Shown one piece after another: positions 50,589 to 59,655 of a stretch of DNA of 64,000 bases. The notes beneath the pieces are model-generated. The model did no database searches and had not been told where the DNA came from. It was given only the letters and a program-made list of their open reading frames with translations. This DNA is from Nocardiopsis algeriensis (lineage in GTDB: Bacteria; Actinomycetota; Actinomycetes; Streptosporangiales; Streptosporangiaceae), in contig NZ_JACHJO010000014.1 of the NCBI RefSeq assembly GCF_014203695.1, positions 20,075 to 84,074 on the forward strand, written 5' to 3'. How positions within the stretch are numbered: position 1 is the stretch's first letter; every line of letters begins with the position of its first letter. The translations under genes and the position numbers were made by a program.

Positions 50589-51278
50589 CTAGTCACCGAG
50601 AACCCGCGTGAGGAGCTGGGCGACCATCGGGACGACGCCGATCAGCACGAACGAGGGCAGGAAGCACACCCCCAGCGGTGCCACCACCAGGACCCCCAGG
50701 CGTTCGATGCGGGCCGTGGCCCTCGCCCGCAGGGCGCGGCGCAGATCGGCCGCGTGGCGGTCCAGCAGGTCGGCGACCGGGGCACCGGTGTCGGCCGCGC
50801 GGGCCAGGTCGCGGCCGATCGCGGTGAGGGGTTCGGGGAGGGCGGTGTCGCTCCAGGCGGTCGCCGGGTCGGCACCCAGCCGCAGCCTCTGGGCGATCAG
50901 GTCCAGCTCCCTGCCCAGGTCCCCCCGGGCGGCGCGCGATATCGAGGAGAGGCAGGAGGGAACGGTCGCGCCGGCGCGGATACCCGCCGAGAGGAGACCG
51001 ACGACCACGGGCAGCTCACCGGTGACCGGCAGCCGCGCCGGGACGGCCCGGCGGGTGCGCAGCCACAGGGCGGTGCAGCCGGCGGCGGTGGCCAGCAGGC
51101 CCACCACCCCGAACGCCGCCGTGGCGGCGACGGCGGCCGCGGCCGCCACCAGCACTCCGAGGAACCGCCTCACCGGTACGGTGCGGCGCCGCCGTACCGG
51201 CAGCCGCCGTGTCCGGCCGTCGTGCAGGAGCAGCCAGACGGCCGCGGCTCCCAGAAGGGACGGAAACACCGTTCTCAC
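50589..51278 (-). CDS. tadC: Type II secretion F domain protein, TadC-like
   Basis: This 229-residue inner-membrane platform protein of the Tad pilus system has hydrophobic spans at the N-terminus (FLGVLVAAAAAVAATAAFGVVGLLATAAG) and C-terminus (LGVLVVAPLGVCFLPSFVLIGVVPMVAQLL) flanking the cytoplasmic T2SSF helical domain (LSAGIRAGATVPSCLSSISRAARGDLGREL; DTGAPVADLLDRHAADLRR). The start GTG 51278 overlaps the tadB stop in GTGA; GTG 51269 is an alternative with better-spaced GGAGG. Confidence 0.85.
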   Translation of the reverse strand: MRTVFPSLLGAAAVWLLLHDGRTRRLPVRRRRTVPVRRFLGVLVAAAAAVAATAAFGVVGLLATAAGCTALWLRTRRAVPARLPVTGELPVVVGLLSAGIRAGATVPSCLSSISRAARGDLGRELDLIAQRLRLGADPATAWSDTALPEPLTAIGRDLARAADTGAPVADLLDRHAADLRRALRARATARIERLGVLVVAPLGVCFLPSFVLIGVVPMVAQLLTRVLGD

Positions 51279-51913
51279 ACCTCCGCCGTCGCGCTGTTCA
51301 CCATGCGGAGGGTCCACCACACCCCTGCCGCGTCCAGGGCGGCCCCCGCCGTGAGGCAGGCGAGCCCGAGCGGGGTGGTGAACAGGAACTCCAGCGGGGA
51401 TCCACCGATACCGGCCGAGAGGAGGATGCCGATCGCGGGGAGCACGCACAGGAGGGCTGCGGTGGTGCGGGGGCCGTTGGTGCGGGCGACCGCCTCGGCC
51501 CTCCGCTCCTGGTGCTCGGTGAGCTCCGCGGCGAGTGAGTCGACCACGTCGGCCAGTCCCGCGCCGGTGTCGGCGGTGACCTCCCAGCACACCGCCAGGT
51601 AGGCCAGTGCCCACAGCTCGGGATCGTCGGAGGCGGCGCGGCGCAGATCGTCCGCCCCTGCGACACCGGGCAGCCCCGCCTCGGCGGCGGAGAGCCGCAG
51701 GGCCTCGTCAGGGGGCTGTCCGGCACGGAGTTCGGCGGCCAGCACCCGGCACAGCGCGACGGGTGAGACACGCTCCCTCCTCCGCGTGCGCCCCGGGCGC
51801 CGGCGCGGGTCCCGGTACCTCGGAGGGAGGGCCCGGGACAACCGGACCGGCCGCGACCCGGGGACGAGGCACAGCAGGGCCAGGAGGGCCGAGCACAGGG
51901 CCGCGGTCAGCAC
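51275..51913 (-). CDS. tadB: Type II secretion F domain protein, TadB-like
   Basis: The 212 residues comprise an N-terminal membrane span (TAALCSALLALLCLVPG), a T2SSF domain (CRVLAAELRAGQPPDEALRLSAAEAGLPG; AYLAVCWEVTADTGAGLADVVDSLAAEL) and two C-terminal spans (TAALLCVLPAIGILLSAGIGGS, LGLACLTAGAALDAAGVWW). It is shorter than proteobacterial TadB but usual for actinobacteria. GTG 51913 overlaps the end of tadA by 7 bases. Confidence 0.83.
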   Translation of the reverse strand: MLTAALCSALLALLCLVPGSRPVRLSRALPPRYRDPRRRPGRTRRRERVSPVALCRVLAAELRAGQPPDEALRLSAAEAGLPGVAGADDLRRAASDDPELWALAYLAVCWEVTADTGAGLADVVDSLAAELTEHQERRAEAVARTNGPRTTAALLCVLPAIGILLSAGIGGSPLEFLFTTPLGLACLTAGAALDAAGVWWTLRMVNSATAEV

Positions 51914-53067
51914 GTGCGCCACCCTCCGCCCAGGCGGGACACGAGCTGCTCCGCCCCGGCGTGCTCCCGGTAGGGGAAGAAGGACACCGCGGGCACGGCG
52001 TGCACCAGACCGGAGGGGGCGCGCTGCAGGACGCGGACCTCGGCCAGGCGGCGTCCGGCGGCGCCGCGTACGAGGTGGACGACGACCGCCCCCGTGGCGG
52101 CCAGCTGGCTGTGGACGGCGCCACGGTCGAGCCCCGCCGCGCATCCGAGCGCCTCGACACGCGCCGGGACGTCCCCCGCGCCGTTGGCGTGCAGGGAGCC
52201 GGCCCCGCCCTCGTGGCCCGTGTTCAGGGCGGCGAGGAGGGAGACGATCTCCGGTCCGCGGGCCTCTCCCACCACGAGGCGGTCGGGGCGCATGCGCAGG
52301 GCCTGCCGGACCAGGACCTCCAGGGAGATCTCACCGCTGCCCTCGATGTTGGCGGGGCGGCTCTGGAGGCGCACCACGTGGGGATGGTCGGGGCGCAGCT
52401 CCGGGGAGTCCTCGGCGAGGACGATCCGCTCGCCCGGGTCGACCAGCGACAGCAGGGCCGACAGCAGTGTCGTCTTCCCGGTGCCGGTGCCCCCGCTCAC
52501 CAGGAAGGAGGCACGTGACTCCACGAGTGCCCGCAGCAGCGCGGCCCCGCGCGGGACCAGCGTGCCGCGCCGGACCAGCTCCGCCAGGGTGAACGTTCGC
52601 CGGGGCGGCAGCCGCAGGGACACGCAGGCACCCGCCGGCGACACGGGGGGAAGCACGGCATGAAGACGAGCTCCTCCGGGCAGGCAGGCGTCCACGTAGG
52701 GCACGGCCGCGTCCAGCCGGCGGCCGGCCTGGGCGGCCAGGCGCTGGGCCAGGCGGCGCACCGCGTCCGCGGACTCGAACCTGACCCGGGTCCGGCGCAG
52801 CCCGCCGCCGTCGTCCACCCACACCTCGTCGGGGCCGTTGACGAGAATGTCCGTCACGTTCTCGGTCATGAGTTCTTCGAGCGGTCCCGCGCCGGCCAGG
52901 TCCGCGGCGAGCCTGCGCGTCATGGACAGCAGTTCGGAGTCGCCCAGGAGGCCGCCCTCCGCCCTCAGAGCGGCCGCCACGCTGGACGGGCTCACCGGCG
53001 CACCGGTGGCGGCCAGCCGGTTGCGTACGGCCTCGGTGAGCGACCGCTCCGCCGCGGGGGCGCTCAC
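51907..53067 (-). CDS. tadA: Tad pilus secretion ATPase TadA (CpaF-like)
   Basis: This 386-residue type II/IV secretion ATPase powers assembly of Flp pili. It has an N-terminal domain (VTDILVNGPDEVWVDDGGGLRRT), then Walker A SGGTGTGKTTLLSALL (about 190), the Asp box (IVLAEDSPEL), Walker B and His box region (RMRPDRLVVGEARGPEIVSLLAALNTGHEGGAGSLHANG). GTG 53067 overlaps the ssd stop in GTGA. The operon order is ssd-tadA-tadB-tadC. Confidence 0.92.
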   Translation of the reverse strand: MSAPAAERSLTEAVRNRLAATGAPVSPSSVAAALRAEGGLLGDSELLSMTRRLAADLAGAGPLEELMTENVTDILVNGPDEVWVDDGGGLRRTRVRFESADAVRRLAQRLAAQAGRRLDAAVPYVDACLPGGARLHAVLPPVSPAGACVSLRLPPRRTFTLAELVRRGTLVPRGAALLRALVESRASFLVSGGTGTGKTTLLSALLSLVDPGERIVLAEDSPELRPDHPHVVRLQSRPANIEGSGEISLEVLVRQALRMRPDRLVVGEARGPEIVSLLAALNTGHEGGAGSLHANGAGDVPARVEALGCAAGLDRGAVHSQLAATGAVVVHLVRGAAGRRLAEVRVLQRAPSGLVHAVPAVSFFPYREHAGAEQLVSRLGGGWRTC

Positions 53068-54113
53068 CGGGCCGCCTCCGCGAGGAGGGAGGAGACCAGG
53101 TGGTCGGAGAAGCGGGCCAGCGGGGAACGCGGATGGTCGGCCGGAACGCGGCCGGCGGCGAGGAGGCGTTCGAGCCCGGGTTCCGCGGGGAGGTCGGCCG
53201 CCAGGGGCACCCCCAGACTGCGGGCCACCACGTCGGCGGTCAGCTCCCCCGAGGCTCCGCGCACCACGGCGCGCACCTGCGGTGCCTCCTTCCGCAGCCG
53301 GGGGACGAGGGCGTGCGCGGCCACCACCGCGGGGACCTCCGCCGGAACGACCAGCAGCGCCAGGTCGGACCTGTTGAGGAGCGCCGTGCCCGCCGCACCG
53401 AGCCAGCGCGGCAGGTCGGCCACCACGAGGTCGGTCCCGTACCGGGCGGAGGCGAGGGCGGCCCGGGCCGCGTCGGCGGGCAGGGGGCTCCTGGGCCGGC
53501 CGGGATCGCGCGCCCACGTGAGCACCGACACCCCGGCCGTGCCCGGCAGCCCCTCGCCGAGGTCGCGCCAGTGCACCCGGCCCCGGCGCTCCACGAGGTC
53601 GTGCCAGCCGGTCTGCTGCTTCGGTTCGACGGACTGCCCCAGGTACAGGTCGGGGCCGCAGCCGAAGGGGTCGGCGTCGATCAGGGCGGCGCTGCGCCCG
53701 GAGCGCCCCGCGGCCAGCGCGAGAGCGACGCAGAGGATGCTGGCGCCCGCACCGCCCCGGCCGCCGACGACGGACACGGAGGGAGCTGCGGGCCGGGCGG
53801 TTCCGGCCCGGGCGAGCATGCCGGCGAGGGCGGACTCGTCGCGGGGCAGCAGCATCGGTGCGGCGCCTCCCGCCGCGGGCGGGGACCCAGGTCGGCCGAC
53901 GACCACGAACCGCGGATGCGGCGGCGGGTCGGAACCGCGCAGGAACCCCTGCAGGTCCGTCCCGAGGACGACCAGCGGGGCACGCGGCCACAGTCGCAGC
54001 GCCCGGTCGACCGTCCGGGCGGTCTCGACGGGTGTGGATGCCGCGGCGGCCAGCCGGAGCAGGTCCTCCAGGAGCGCGGGATCGCCGGTGGCGAGCAGGG
54101 GAGGGGCGTTCAC
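53064..54113 (-). CDS. ssd: Ssd/CpaE-like septum-site/pilus-localisation protein with degenerate P-loop
   Basis: The 349 residues start at GTG 54113, 7 bases after GGAGG. It has a receiver-like N-terminal part (about 1-110) and a MinD-like domain. The P-loop position reads SVVGGRGGAGASILCVALALAAG. The Lys and Thr of GKT are replaced, so ATP hydrolysis is doubtful. ALIDADPFGCGPDLYLG and DLVVADLPRWLGAAG keep the fold. It matches the Rv3660c/Ssd family that heads actinobacterial tad loci and influences septum placement in mycobacteria. Confidence 0.85.
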   Translation of the reverse strand: MNAPPLLATGDPALLEDLLRLAAAASTPVETARTVDRALRLWPRAPLVVLGTDLQGFLRGSDPPPHPRFVVVGRPGSPPAAGGAAPMLLPRDESALAGMLARAGTARPAAPSVSVVGGRGGAGASILCVALALAAGRSGRSAALIDADPFGCGPDLYLGQSVEPKQQTGWHDLVERRGRVHWRDLGEGLPGTAGVSVLTWARDPGRPRSPLPADAARAALASARYGTDLVVADLPRWLGAAGTALLNRSDLALLVVPAEVPAVVAAHALVPRLRKEAPQVRAVVRGASGELTADVVARSLGVPLAADLPAEPGLERLLAAGRVPADHPRSPLARFSDHLVSSLLAEAAR

Positions 54114-54798
54114 GGAAAGGCCTCCGAAGGGTTCGGCTACCCTTCCGACCTTCGCCGACGCCGCGGCCGGGGAGAAGCCCTTCTCCCGGCCTGTGGAAAA
54201 CCTGGGCCGTTCTGTGGGGAGGGCTGTCCTGTGGGGAGGCCGGTCGTCCGGCGGCGGGGCACCTGGCGGGCGGGATGCGCACACGGGGGCAGGCACGCAT
54301 TCCCGCCCGACAGGTGCCGTGGACGGGCTGGTGCGTCTACGGCCCACGGCAGGGGGATGCGTGGGTCGGCCGCGATTCGGCCCTGGGGGGAGGACCGGCC
54401 CGCCCTCCGGGAAGGTCGACGGGAGGGGGTCCCGGACCATCGGAAAGCGTGTCGTGCGTACGCCCCGGGCGGCTTCTCGCCGCACGGGTCCGAGGACACG
54501 CCACCGCCATGGGAAAGCGGTGCGAAGAAGTTCCTCGGGAGCGCTGAGGTGACATTACCACGTGACGCTGAGTATCGGTTCTGGAATCAGTGGCAAAAGG
54601 TTGGTTAAACAGCCTTTTCAGCAGCCAGGGGCGGGCGTAGAAAGAAAGCAGCAGGTGGCTGAGAACCACCCCGACATGTGAACCGGGAACCCACGCGCCA
54701 CGCGGCCCCATAGGGCCTGTCCAGGCCGGAGCGTTCGAGAAGCGCCTGGTCGGACCAGAGAACATGGACGCTTGCTAACCCGGGCGAACGTGTCGAAG
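54114..54798. promoter_or_regulatory. Upstream region of the tad operon, no gene seen
   Basis: This long spacer precedes ssd on the minus strand. A DnaA-box-like TGTGGAAAA occurs near 54191. The part at about 54545-54620 is AT-richer (gacattaccacgtgacgctg; aaaaggttggttaaacagcc), a plausible promoter zone for the tad operon. Frames in the region have no protein-like character. Confidence 0.4.
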
Positions 54799-54830
54799 AC
54801 GGCGCTTCGGGAGCAATCCCGGAGCGCCGT
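54799..54830. terminator. Hairpin downstream of the Fic-like gene
   Basis: A 14-base-pair stem with one G-T pair (acggcgcttcggga / tcccggagcgccgt) and a gcaa loop lies about 170 bases beyond the Fic-like gene's stop. The stretch 54831-55002 shows no gene. Confidence 0.55.
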
Positions 54831-55002
54831 TCGGCTTGTGCGTTCCGCTGCGCGCGGCAAAACGGAAACAGCGTCGGACGAAAAGCGTGACCGAAACGAT
54901 ATCCTTTTATCGTCCGTTCGTCGCCGAATGGAGAGCCCTCCTCCTCTCGCCCTCCGGCGAGAAGTGGTGCGGGTCACGCGGAAAAGGGCCGCACCACCGG
55001 AC

Positions 55003-55815
55003 TCAGCCGCGCTTGAGCGCCTCGCACGTGGCCAGGGAGTCCTGCGCGCCCGCGCGGACGGCCTCGCAGCAGTGGACCACCCACTCCGCCACACCCTCGG
55101 GCGTCCCGCTCATGTAGCCCCGCAGAGCGGAGGCGTAGCCGTCCTCCAGCGTGCGGTGCCCCAGCTCGGACGGCACCAGGGACTTGGGGTCGAGTCCGCG
55201 CTCGATCAGCGTCAGCCGCTCGGCCGCGCGCGCCACCAGACCGTCGCCCCACCCGAACGGGCGGACGGCCATCAGCTCCCCGTGCACCAGGGCGGACGTC
55301 ACCAGGGCCGGCACCGACGTCCGGGCCGCCAGCAGCGCGTACAGGCCCTCCAGCCGGGCGTGCGCCACCTGGGGGGCGGGCGCCGGGCCCAGCCCCAGCG
55401 GGTCCTCGACCCGCTCCCCCTCCCGTCGCGGACGGCCCAGCGCGTCCTCGCCCACCGCGTCCGCGGCCGCGAGCGTGTGCAGGCGGGCCAGGACCTGGCG
55501 CGGTGCCTTCGGCCAGGTCTCCACCAGGCTCCCCAGCTCGCCTGACACCCGCAGCGCGCCCTTGATCCGGGTGTCGTAGACGTGCCCCTCGCGGATCTCG
55601 TCCATCGCGACCTCGGCGCCCTCCAGGGCCGCCGACGCGCACGCACCGCGCAGGGAGGACTCCATGGACACGTCGCTGCTGCGGCGGCGCAGGATCCGGT
55701 GTCCCAGAAGGCGGTCCACGAGGGTCCGCGTCTCCTGGACGGCCTCGGCCACGCCGGGCAGTGCTGCGATCCGGGCCAGCGGGTCGGTCTGGGCGGCAGA
55801 AGTCGATTCGCTCAC
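55003..55815 (-). CDS. Fic-fold-like protein with degenerate active motif
   Basis: The 270 residues start at GTG 55815. Towards the C-terminus, ALVHGELMAVRPFGWGDGLVARAAERL aligns with the Fic motif HPFxxGNGRxxR, but the catalytic His is Arg and the Asn-Gly-Arg is Asp-Gly-Leu. AMPylation activity is therefore unlikely. An upstream helix, SSDVSMESSLRGACASAALEGAEVAMDEIREG, resembles the family's inhibitory/structural helices. It lies between the tad cluster and acs, divergent from acs, a position shared by streptomycete homologues as I recall. The function is unknown. Confidence 0.65.
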   Translation of the reverse strand: MSESTSAAQTDPLARIAALPGVAEAVQETRTLVDRLLGHRILRRRSSDVSMESSLRGACASAALEGAEVAMDEIREGHVYDTRIKGALRVSGELGSLVETWPKAPRQVLARLHTLAAADAVGEDALGRPRREGERVEDPLGLGPAPAPQVAHARLEGLYALLAARTSVPALVTSALVHGELMAVRPFGWGDGLVARAAERLTLIERGLDPKSLVPSELGHRTLEDGYASALRGYMSGTPEGVAEWVVHCCEAVRAGAQDSLATCEALKRG

Positions 55816-56021
55816 GGCACCCAACATACGCGCCGGTAACACCGCCTCCCGACACCGATCCCACACCTGGGGGACGGACCGTTCACCGCTGCCGGACGAC
55901 CGCTCACCGGCCGTTCGTCGCGCGCCGGCCGTTTCCCGCCGCCGGACCCGCCTCCGCTGTTCCGGAGACGTGGGCCACATGATTAGTTTGGTACGGACCA
56001 GCCGACGTAAGGAGCATCACA

Positions 56022-57992
56022 GTGGCCGACAGCACCTCCCAGAGCCAGGAGACACTGTCCAACCTCCTCCACGAGACACGGAGCTTCCCCCCGCCGGCCG
56101 ACCTGGCCGAGAACGCCAACGTCAAGGCGGAGGCCTACGACAGGGCCGCCGAGGACCGCCTCGGCTTCTGGGAGGAGCAGGCGCGCCGACTCACGTGGGA
56201 GCGGCCCTGGGACACCGTCCTGGAATGGGAGCCGCCCTTCGCCAAGTGGTTCTCCGGCGGCAAGATCAACGCCTCCGTCAACTGCCTCGACCGCCATGTC
56301 GAGGCGGGGCTCGGCGAGCGGGTCGCCTACTACTGGGAGGGCGAGCCCGGCGACACCCGCACCATCACCTACGCCGAACTCAAGGACATGGTCTGCCAGG
56401 CGGCCAACGCCATGACCGAACTCGGCGTACGCAAGGGCGACCGCGTCGCCATCTACATGCCGATGATCCCCGAGACCGTCGTGGCGATGCTGGCCTGCTC
56501 CCGCATCGGCGCCGTCCACATGGTGGTCTTCGGAGGCTTCTCCGTCGACGCCCTCGGCCAGCGCCTCGACGACAGCCAGGCCAAGCTGGTCGTCACCGCC
56601 GACGGCGGCTACCGGCGCGGCAAGCCCAGCGCCCTCAAGCCCGCCGTCGACTCCGCGGTGGCCGAGCGCCCCTTCGTCGAGAACGTCCTCGTGGTCCGCC
56701 GCACCGGCCAGGACGTCGAGTGGAACGACCGCGACGTGTGGTGGCACGACGCCGTCGGCTCCCAGAGCACCGAGCACACCCCCGAGGCGCACGACGCCGA
56801 GGACCCGCTGTACATCATGTACACCAGCGGTACCACGGCCAAGCCCAAGGGCATCCTGCACACCACCGGCGGCTACCTCACCCAGGTCGCCTACACCCAC
56901 TGGGCGGTCTTCGACCTCAAGCCCGAGACCGACGTCTACTGGTGCGCCGCCGACATCGGCTGGGTCACCGGCCACTCCTACATCGTCTACGGCCCGCTCG
57001 CCAACGCCGCCACGTCCGTCATGTACGAGGGCACCCCGGACACGCCGCACCGCGGCCGCTTCTGGGAGATCATCCAGAAGTACAAGGTCACCATCGCCTA
57101 CATGGCGCCCACGGCGATCCGCACCTTCATGAAGTGGGGGGACGACGTCCCCGCGCAGTTCGACCTCTCCAGCCTGCGCATCCTCGGCTCGGTCGGTGAG
57201 CCGATCAACCCCGAGGCCTACGTCTGGTACCGCAAGAACATCGGCGGCGACCGCACCCCCGTGGTGGACACCTGGTGGCAGACCGAGACCGGCGCCATCA
57301 TGGTCAGCCCCCTGCCGGGCGTCACCGCGGGCAAGCCGGGCGCGGCCATGCGCGCCGTCCCGGGCGTCACCGCCGACGTCGTGGACGAGGAGGGCAAGCC
57401 CGTGCCCGACGGCGGGGGCGGCTTCATCGTGATCCGCGACCCCTGGCCGGCCATGCTCCGCGGCATCTGGGGGGACGAGCAGCGCTACAAGGACACCTAC
57501 TGGTCGCGCTTCGAGGGCCTGTACTTCCCCGGCGACGGGGCCAAGAAGGACGCCGACGGCGACATGTGGCTGCTCGGCCGCGTGGACGACGTCATGCTCG
57601 TCTCGGGCCACAACATCTCCACCACCGAGGTGGAGTCGGCCCTGGTCTCCCACCCGCGGGTCGCCGAGGCCGCCGTGGTCGGCGCGACCGACAAGGTGAC
57701 GGGCCAGGCCATCGTCGGCTTCATCATCCTGCGAGGCGGCGAGGAGGAGGTCCCCGACGACCTCCTCCAGGAGCTGCGCAACCACGTCGGCACGTCGCTG
57801 GGCCCGATCGCCAAGCCCGCCCGGCTCCTGGCCGTGCCCGAGCTGCCGAAGACCCGGTCCGGCAAGATCATGCGCCGCCTGCTGCGCGACATCGCCGAGA
57901 ACCGGGCCGTCGGCGACACCTCCACGCTCACCGACTCCTCGATCATGGAGGTCATCGCCAAGCAGCTGCCCTCGGTCAAGCCCGGCGACTGA
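56022..57992 (+). CDS. acs: Acetyl-CoA synthetase
   Basis: This 656-residue AMP-forming enzyme activates acetate to acetyl-CoA. It has FAKWFSGGKINASVNCLDRHVEAG near the N-terminus, the P-loop YTSGTTAKPKGILHTTGGYL, DTWWQTETGAIMVSPLPG, the hinge GRVDDVMLVSGHNISTTEVE, and the C-terminal lysine in PKTRSGKIMRRLLRD that is typically acetylated to switch the enzyme off. The length and motifs are canonical. Start GTG 56022 has an AAGGAG site. It begins the run acs-holin-hydrolase-DUF309. Confidence 0.96.
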   Translation: MADSTSQSQETLSNLLHETRSFPPPADLAENANVKAEAYDRAAEDRLGFWEEQARRLTWERPWDTVLEWEPPFAKWFSGGKINASVNCLDRHVEAGLGERVAYYWEGEPGDTRTITYAELKDMVCQAANAMTELGVRKGDRVAIYMPMIPETVVAMLACSRIGAVHMVVFGGFSVDALGQRLDDSQAKLVVTADGGYRRGKPSALKPAVDSAVAERPFVENVLVVRRTGQDVEWNDRDVWWHDAVGSQSTEHTPEAHDAEDPLYIMYTSGTTAKPKGILHTTGGYLTQVAYTHWAVFDLKPETDVYWCAADIGWVTGHSYIVYGPLANAATSVMYEGTPDTPHRGRFWEIIQKYKVTIAYMAPTAIRTFMKWGDDVPAQFDLSSLRILGSVGEPINPEAYVWYRKNIGGDRTPVVDTWWQTETGAIMVSPLPGVTAGKPGAAMRAVPGVTADVVDEEGKPVPDGGGGFIVIRDPWPAMLRGIWGDEQRYKDTYWSRFEGLYFPGDGAKKDADGDMWLLGRVDDVMLVSGHNISTTEVESALVSHPRVAEAAVVGATDKVTGQAIVGFIILRGGEEEVPDDLLQELRNHVGTSLGPIAKPARLLAVPELPKTRSGKIMRRLLRDIAENRAVGDTSTLTDSSIMEVIAKQLPSVKPGD

Positions 57993-58201
57993 TCCGCGCC
58001 GCGTCCGCCGCACCGGCGGGGCCTCCCGGAACCGGCCGGCTCCGCGAGACCCCGCCGCGTGCCCGCGGCCGGGTCCGCTCACGCGTGTGACGAAACCGAG
58101 CCTTCCCGTTGTGCGTGCCGTAAGGGACATACGAGCATGGGCATGTGCGAGGATGCGGAGGATCATCCGCGTGTTCGGACCGAGAGAAGGGAAACCCCGC
58201 A

Positions 58202-58702
58202 ATGGTGGACAAGCCGGGTGCCGGTGAACCTGGCGTTTCCAGCGCCGACCGAACCCTCGGTGAGCTGGTGTCGGACGCCACCGGAAACCTCTCCCGTCTG
58301 GTACGCCTGGAGATCGAGCTCGCGAAGGCGGAGGCCAAGGCCGAGGCGACCAAGGCCGGCAAGGGCATCGCGGGCTTCGCGGTCTTCGCCGTCCTGGCCC
58401 ACATCTTCGTCATCCTCCTCTCGGTGACCGCCGCGTTCGCCCTGTACGAGCTGACCCCGCTGCCCGGCTGGGCGAGCTTCGGCATCGTCACCCTGGCCTA
58501 CCTGCTCATCGCCCTCGCCTTCGCGCTGTTCGGCGTGCTGAGCTTCCGCAAGATGCGGGGCCTGGAGCGCACGAGCCTGACCATGACCCGCCTGCGCGCC
58601 ATCCTGCGCAGGGAGATCCGCCCGCCCCGCCCCGGTGACACCTCCGTCGCCACCGCCGCCACGGCGCAGAGCGCGGCCACCGCCGTCACCCACCGGCGGT
58701 AG
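58202..58702 (+). CDS. Phage-holin-family (Phage_holin_3_6) membrane protein
   Basis: The 166 residues have an amphipathic N-terminal helix (GELVSDATGNLSRLVRLEIELAKAEAKAEATKAGKG), two transmembrane spans (FAVFAVLAHIFVILLSVTAAFAL; FGIVTLAYLLIALAFALFGVL) and a basic tail. This is the Phage_holin_3_6/Actino-holin pattern common as a chromosomal gene in actinomycetes. No lysin or phage genes are near, so it is a housekeeping membrane protein of unknown role, not prophage evidence. ATG 58202 has AAGGGA upstream. Confidence 0.8.
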   Translation: MVDKPGAGEPGVSSADRTLGELVSDATGNLSRLVRLEIELAKAEAKAEATKAGKGIAGFAVFAVLAHIFVILLSVTAAFALYELTPLPGWASFGIVTLAYLLIALAFALFGVLSFRKMRGLERTSLTMTRLRAILRREIRPPRPGDTSVATAATAQSAATAVTHRR

Positions 58703-58710
58703 ACACCGAG

Positions 58711-59640
58711 GTGTTGGACGACTCGGCCGCCTACGTCGACGGACCCTGGACCCACAGGACCGTCAACGCGGCAGGCGCCCGCTTCCACGTCGCCGAGCTG
58801 GGAGAGGGCCCGCTCGTCCTGCTCCTGCACGGCTTCCCCCAGTTCTGGTGGGCCTGGCGCGACCAGCTGACCGCCCTCGCCGAGGCGGGCCACCGCGCGG
58901 TCGCCGCCGACCTGCGCGGCTACGGCGCCAGCGACAAGACCCCGCGCGGCTACGACCCCCTCACCCTCGCCCTGGACGCCGCCGGGCTGATCCGGGCGCT
59001 GGGGGAGCGGGAGGCCGTCGTCGTCGGCCACGGCGTGGGCGGCCTCATCGGCTGGACCGCGGCCGTCCACCACCCCGAGGCGGTCCGCGCACTGGCGGTG
59101 GTCTCCGCCCCGCACCCGCGCGGTGCCCTCCGCGCCTTCCTCTCCGGAGGCGCCGGCCTGGCGCACATGCTCCGGGCCCAGCTGCCGATCCTGCCCGAGC
59201 ACCGCTTCCTCGCCGACGGCTGCGTCCGGATCGGGGAGCTGCTGCGCGACTGGTCCGGCCCCGGTTGGCCCGGTACGGAGGTCGAGGAGCAGTACCGGAA
59301 GGCGTTCGCGATCCCCAAGGTCTCCCACTGCTCCCTCGAGTACCACCGCTGGATCCTGCGCTCCCGGCTCCGCCCCGACGGACTGCGCTACAGCGCCCGG
59401 ATGCGCGCCCCCGTGCACGTCCCCGTCCTGCAACTGCACGGGTCCCTCGATCCGGTGTGCCCGCCCCCGGCGGCACGCGCCCCGCAGGGCGTGACGACGG
59501 GGGCCTACCGTTGGAGGCAGATCCCCGGCGCCGGGCACTTCCCCCACGAGGAGAGGCCGGAAGCGGTCTCCGAGGAGCTCCTGGCATGGCTCGCGCAGCT
59601 CGGAGCGGCGGACGCCGGAGAGGACCGGACACACTCCTGA
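58711..59640 (+). CDS. Alpha/beta hydrolase-fold protein with glycine at the nucleophile position
   Basis: The 309 residues follow the epoxide-hydrolase-like branch: LVLLLHGFPQFWWAWRDQLTAL (HGFP oxyanion motif), VAADLRGYGASDKTPRGYD, acid Asp in LHGSLDPVCPP and His in IPGAGHFPHEE. The nucleophile elbow, normally GH(S/D)xGG, reads GHGVGG with Gly108 in place of Ser/Asp. Classical hydrolysis is therefore not expected, unless another residue substitutes. It starts 8 bases after the holin-like gene and is followed by a DUF309 gene 15 bases later. Confidence 0.85.
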   Translation: MLDDSAAYVDGPWTHRTVNAAGARFHVAELGEGPLVLLLHGFPQFWWAWRDQLTALAEAGHRAVAADLRGYGASDKTPRGYDPLTLALDAAGLIRALGEREAVVVGHGVGGLIGWTAAVHHPEAVRALAVVSAPHPRGALRAFLSGGAGLAHMLRAQLPILPEHRFLADGCVRIGELLRDWSGPGWPGTEVEEQYRKAFAIPKVSHCSLEYHRWILRSRLRPDGLRYSARMRAPVHVPVLQLHGSLDPVCPPPAARAPQGVTTGAYRWRQIPGAGHFPHEERPEAVSEELLAWLAQLGAADAGEDRTHS

Positions 59641-59655
59641 GAGGCGGGGACGGAC

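Noticed and set aside
54337..54765. A 142-codon minus-strand frame upstream of ssd
   Set aside because: It is proline/arginine-rich with no recognisable motif or ribosome-binding site, and it covers the promoter zone of the tad operon.
58202..58702. Prophage called from a holin-family protein
   Set aside because: No endolysin, structural or integrase genes are present. This holin-like family is a common chromosomal gene next to acs in actinomycetes.
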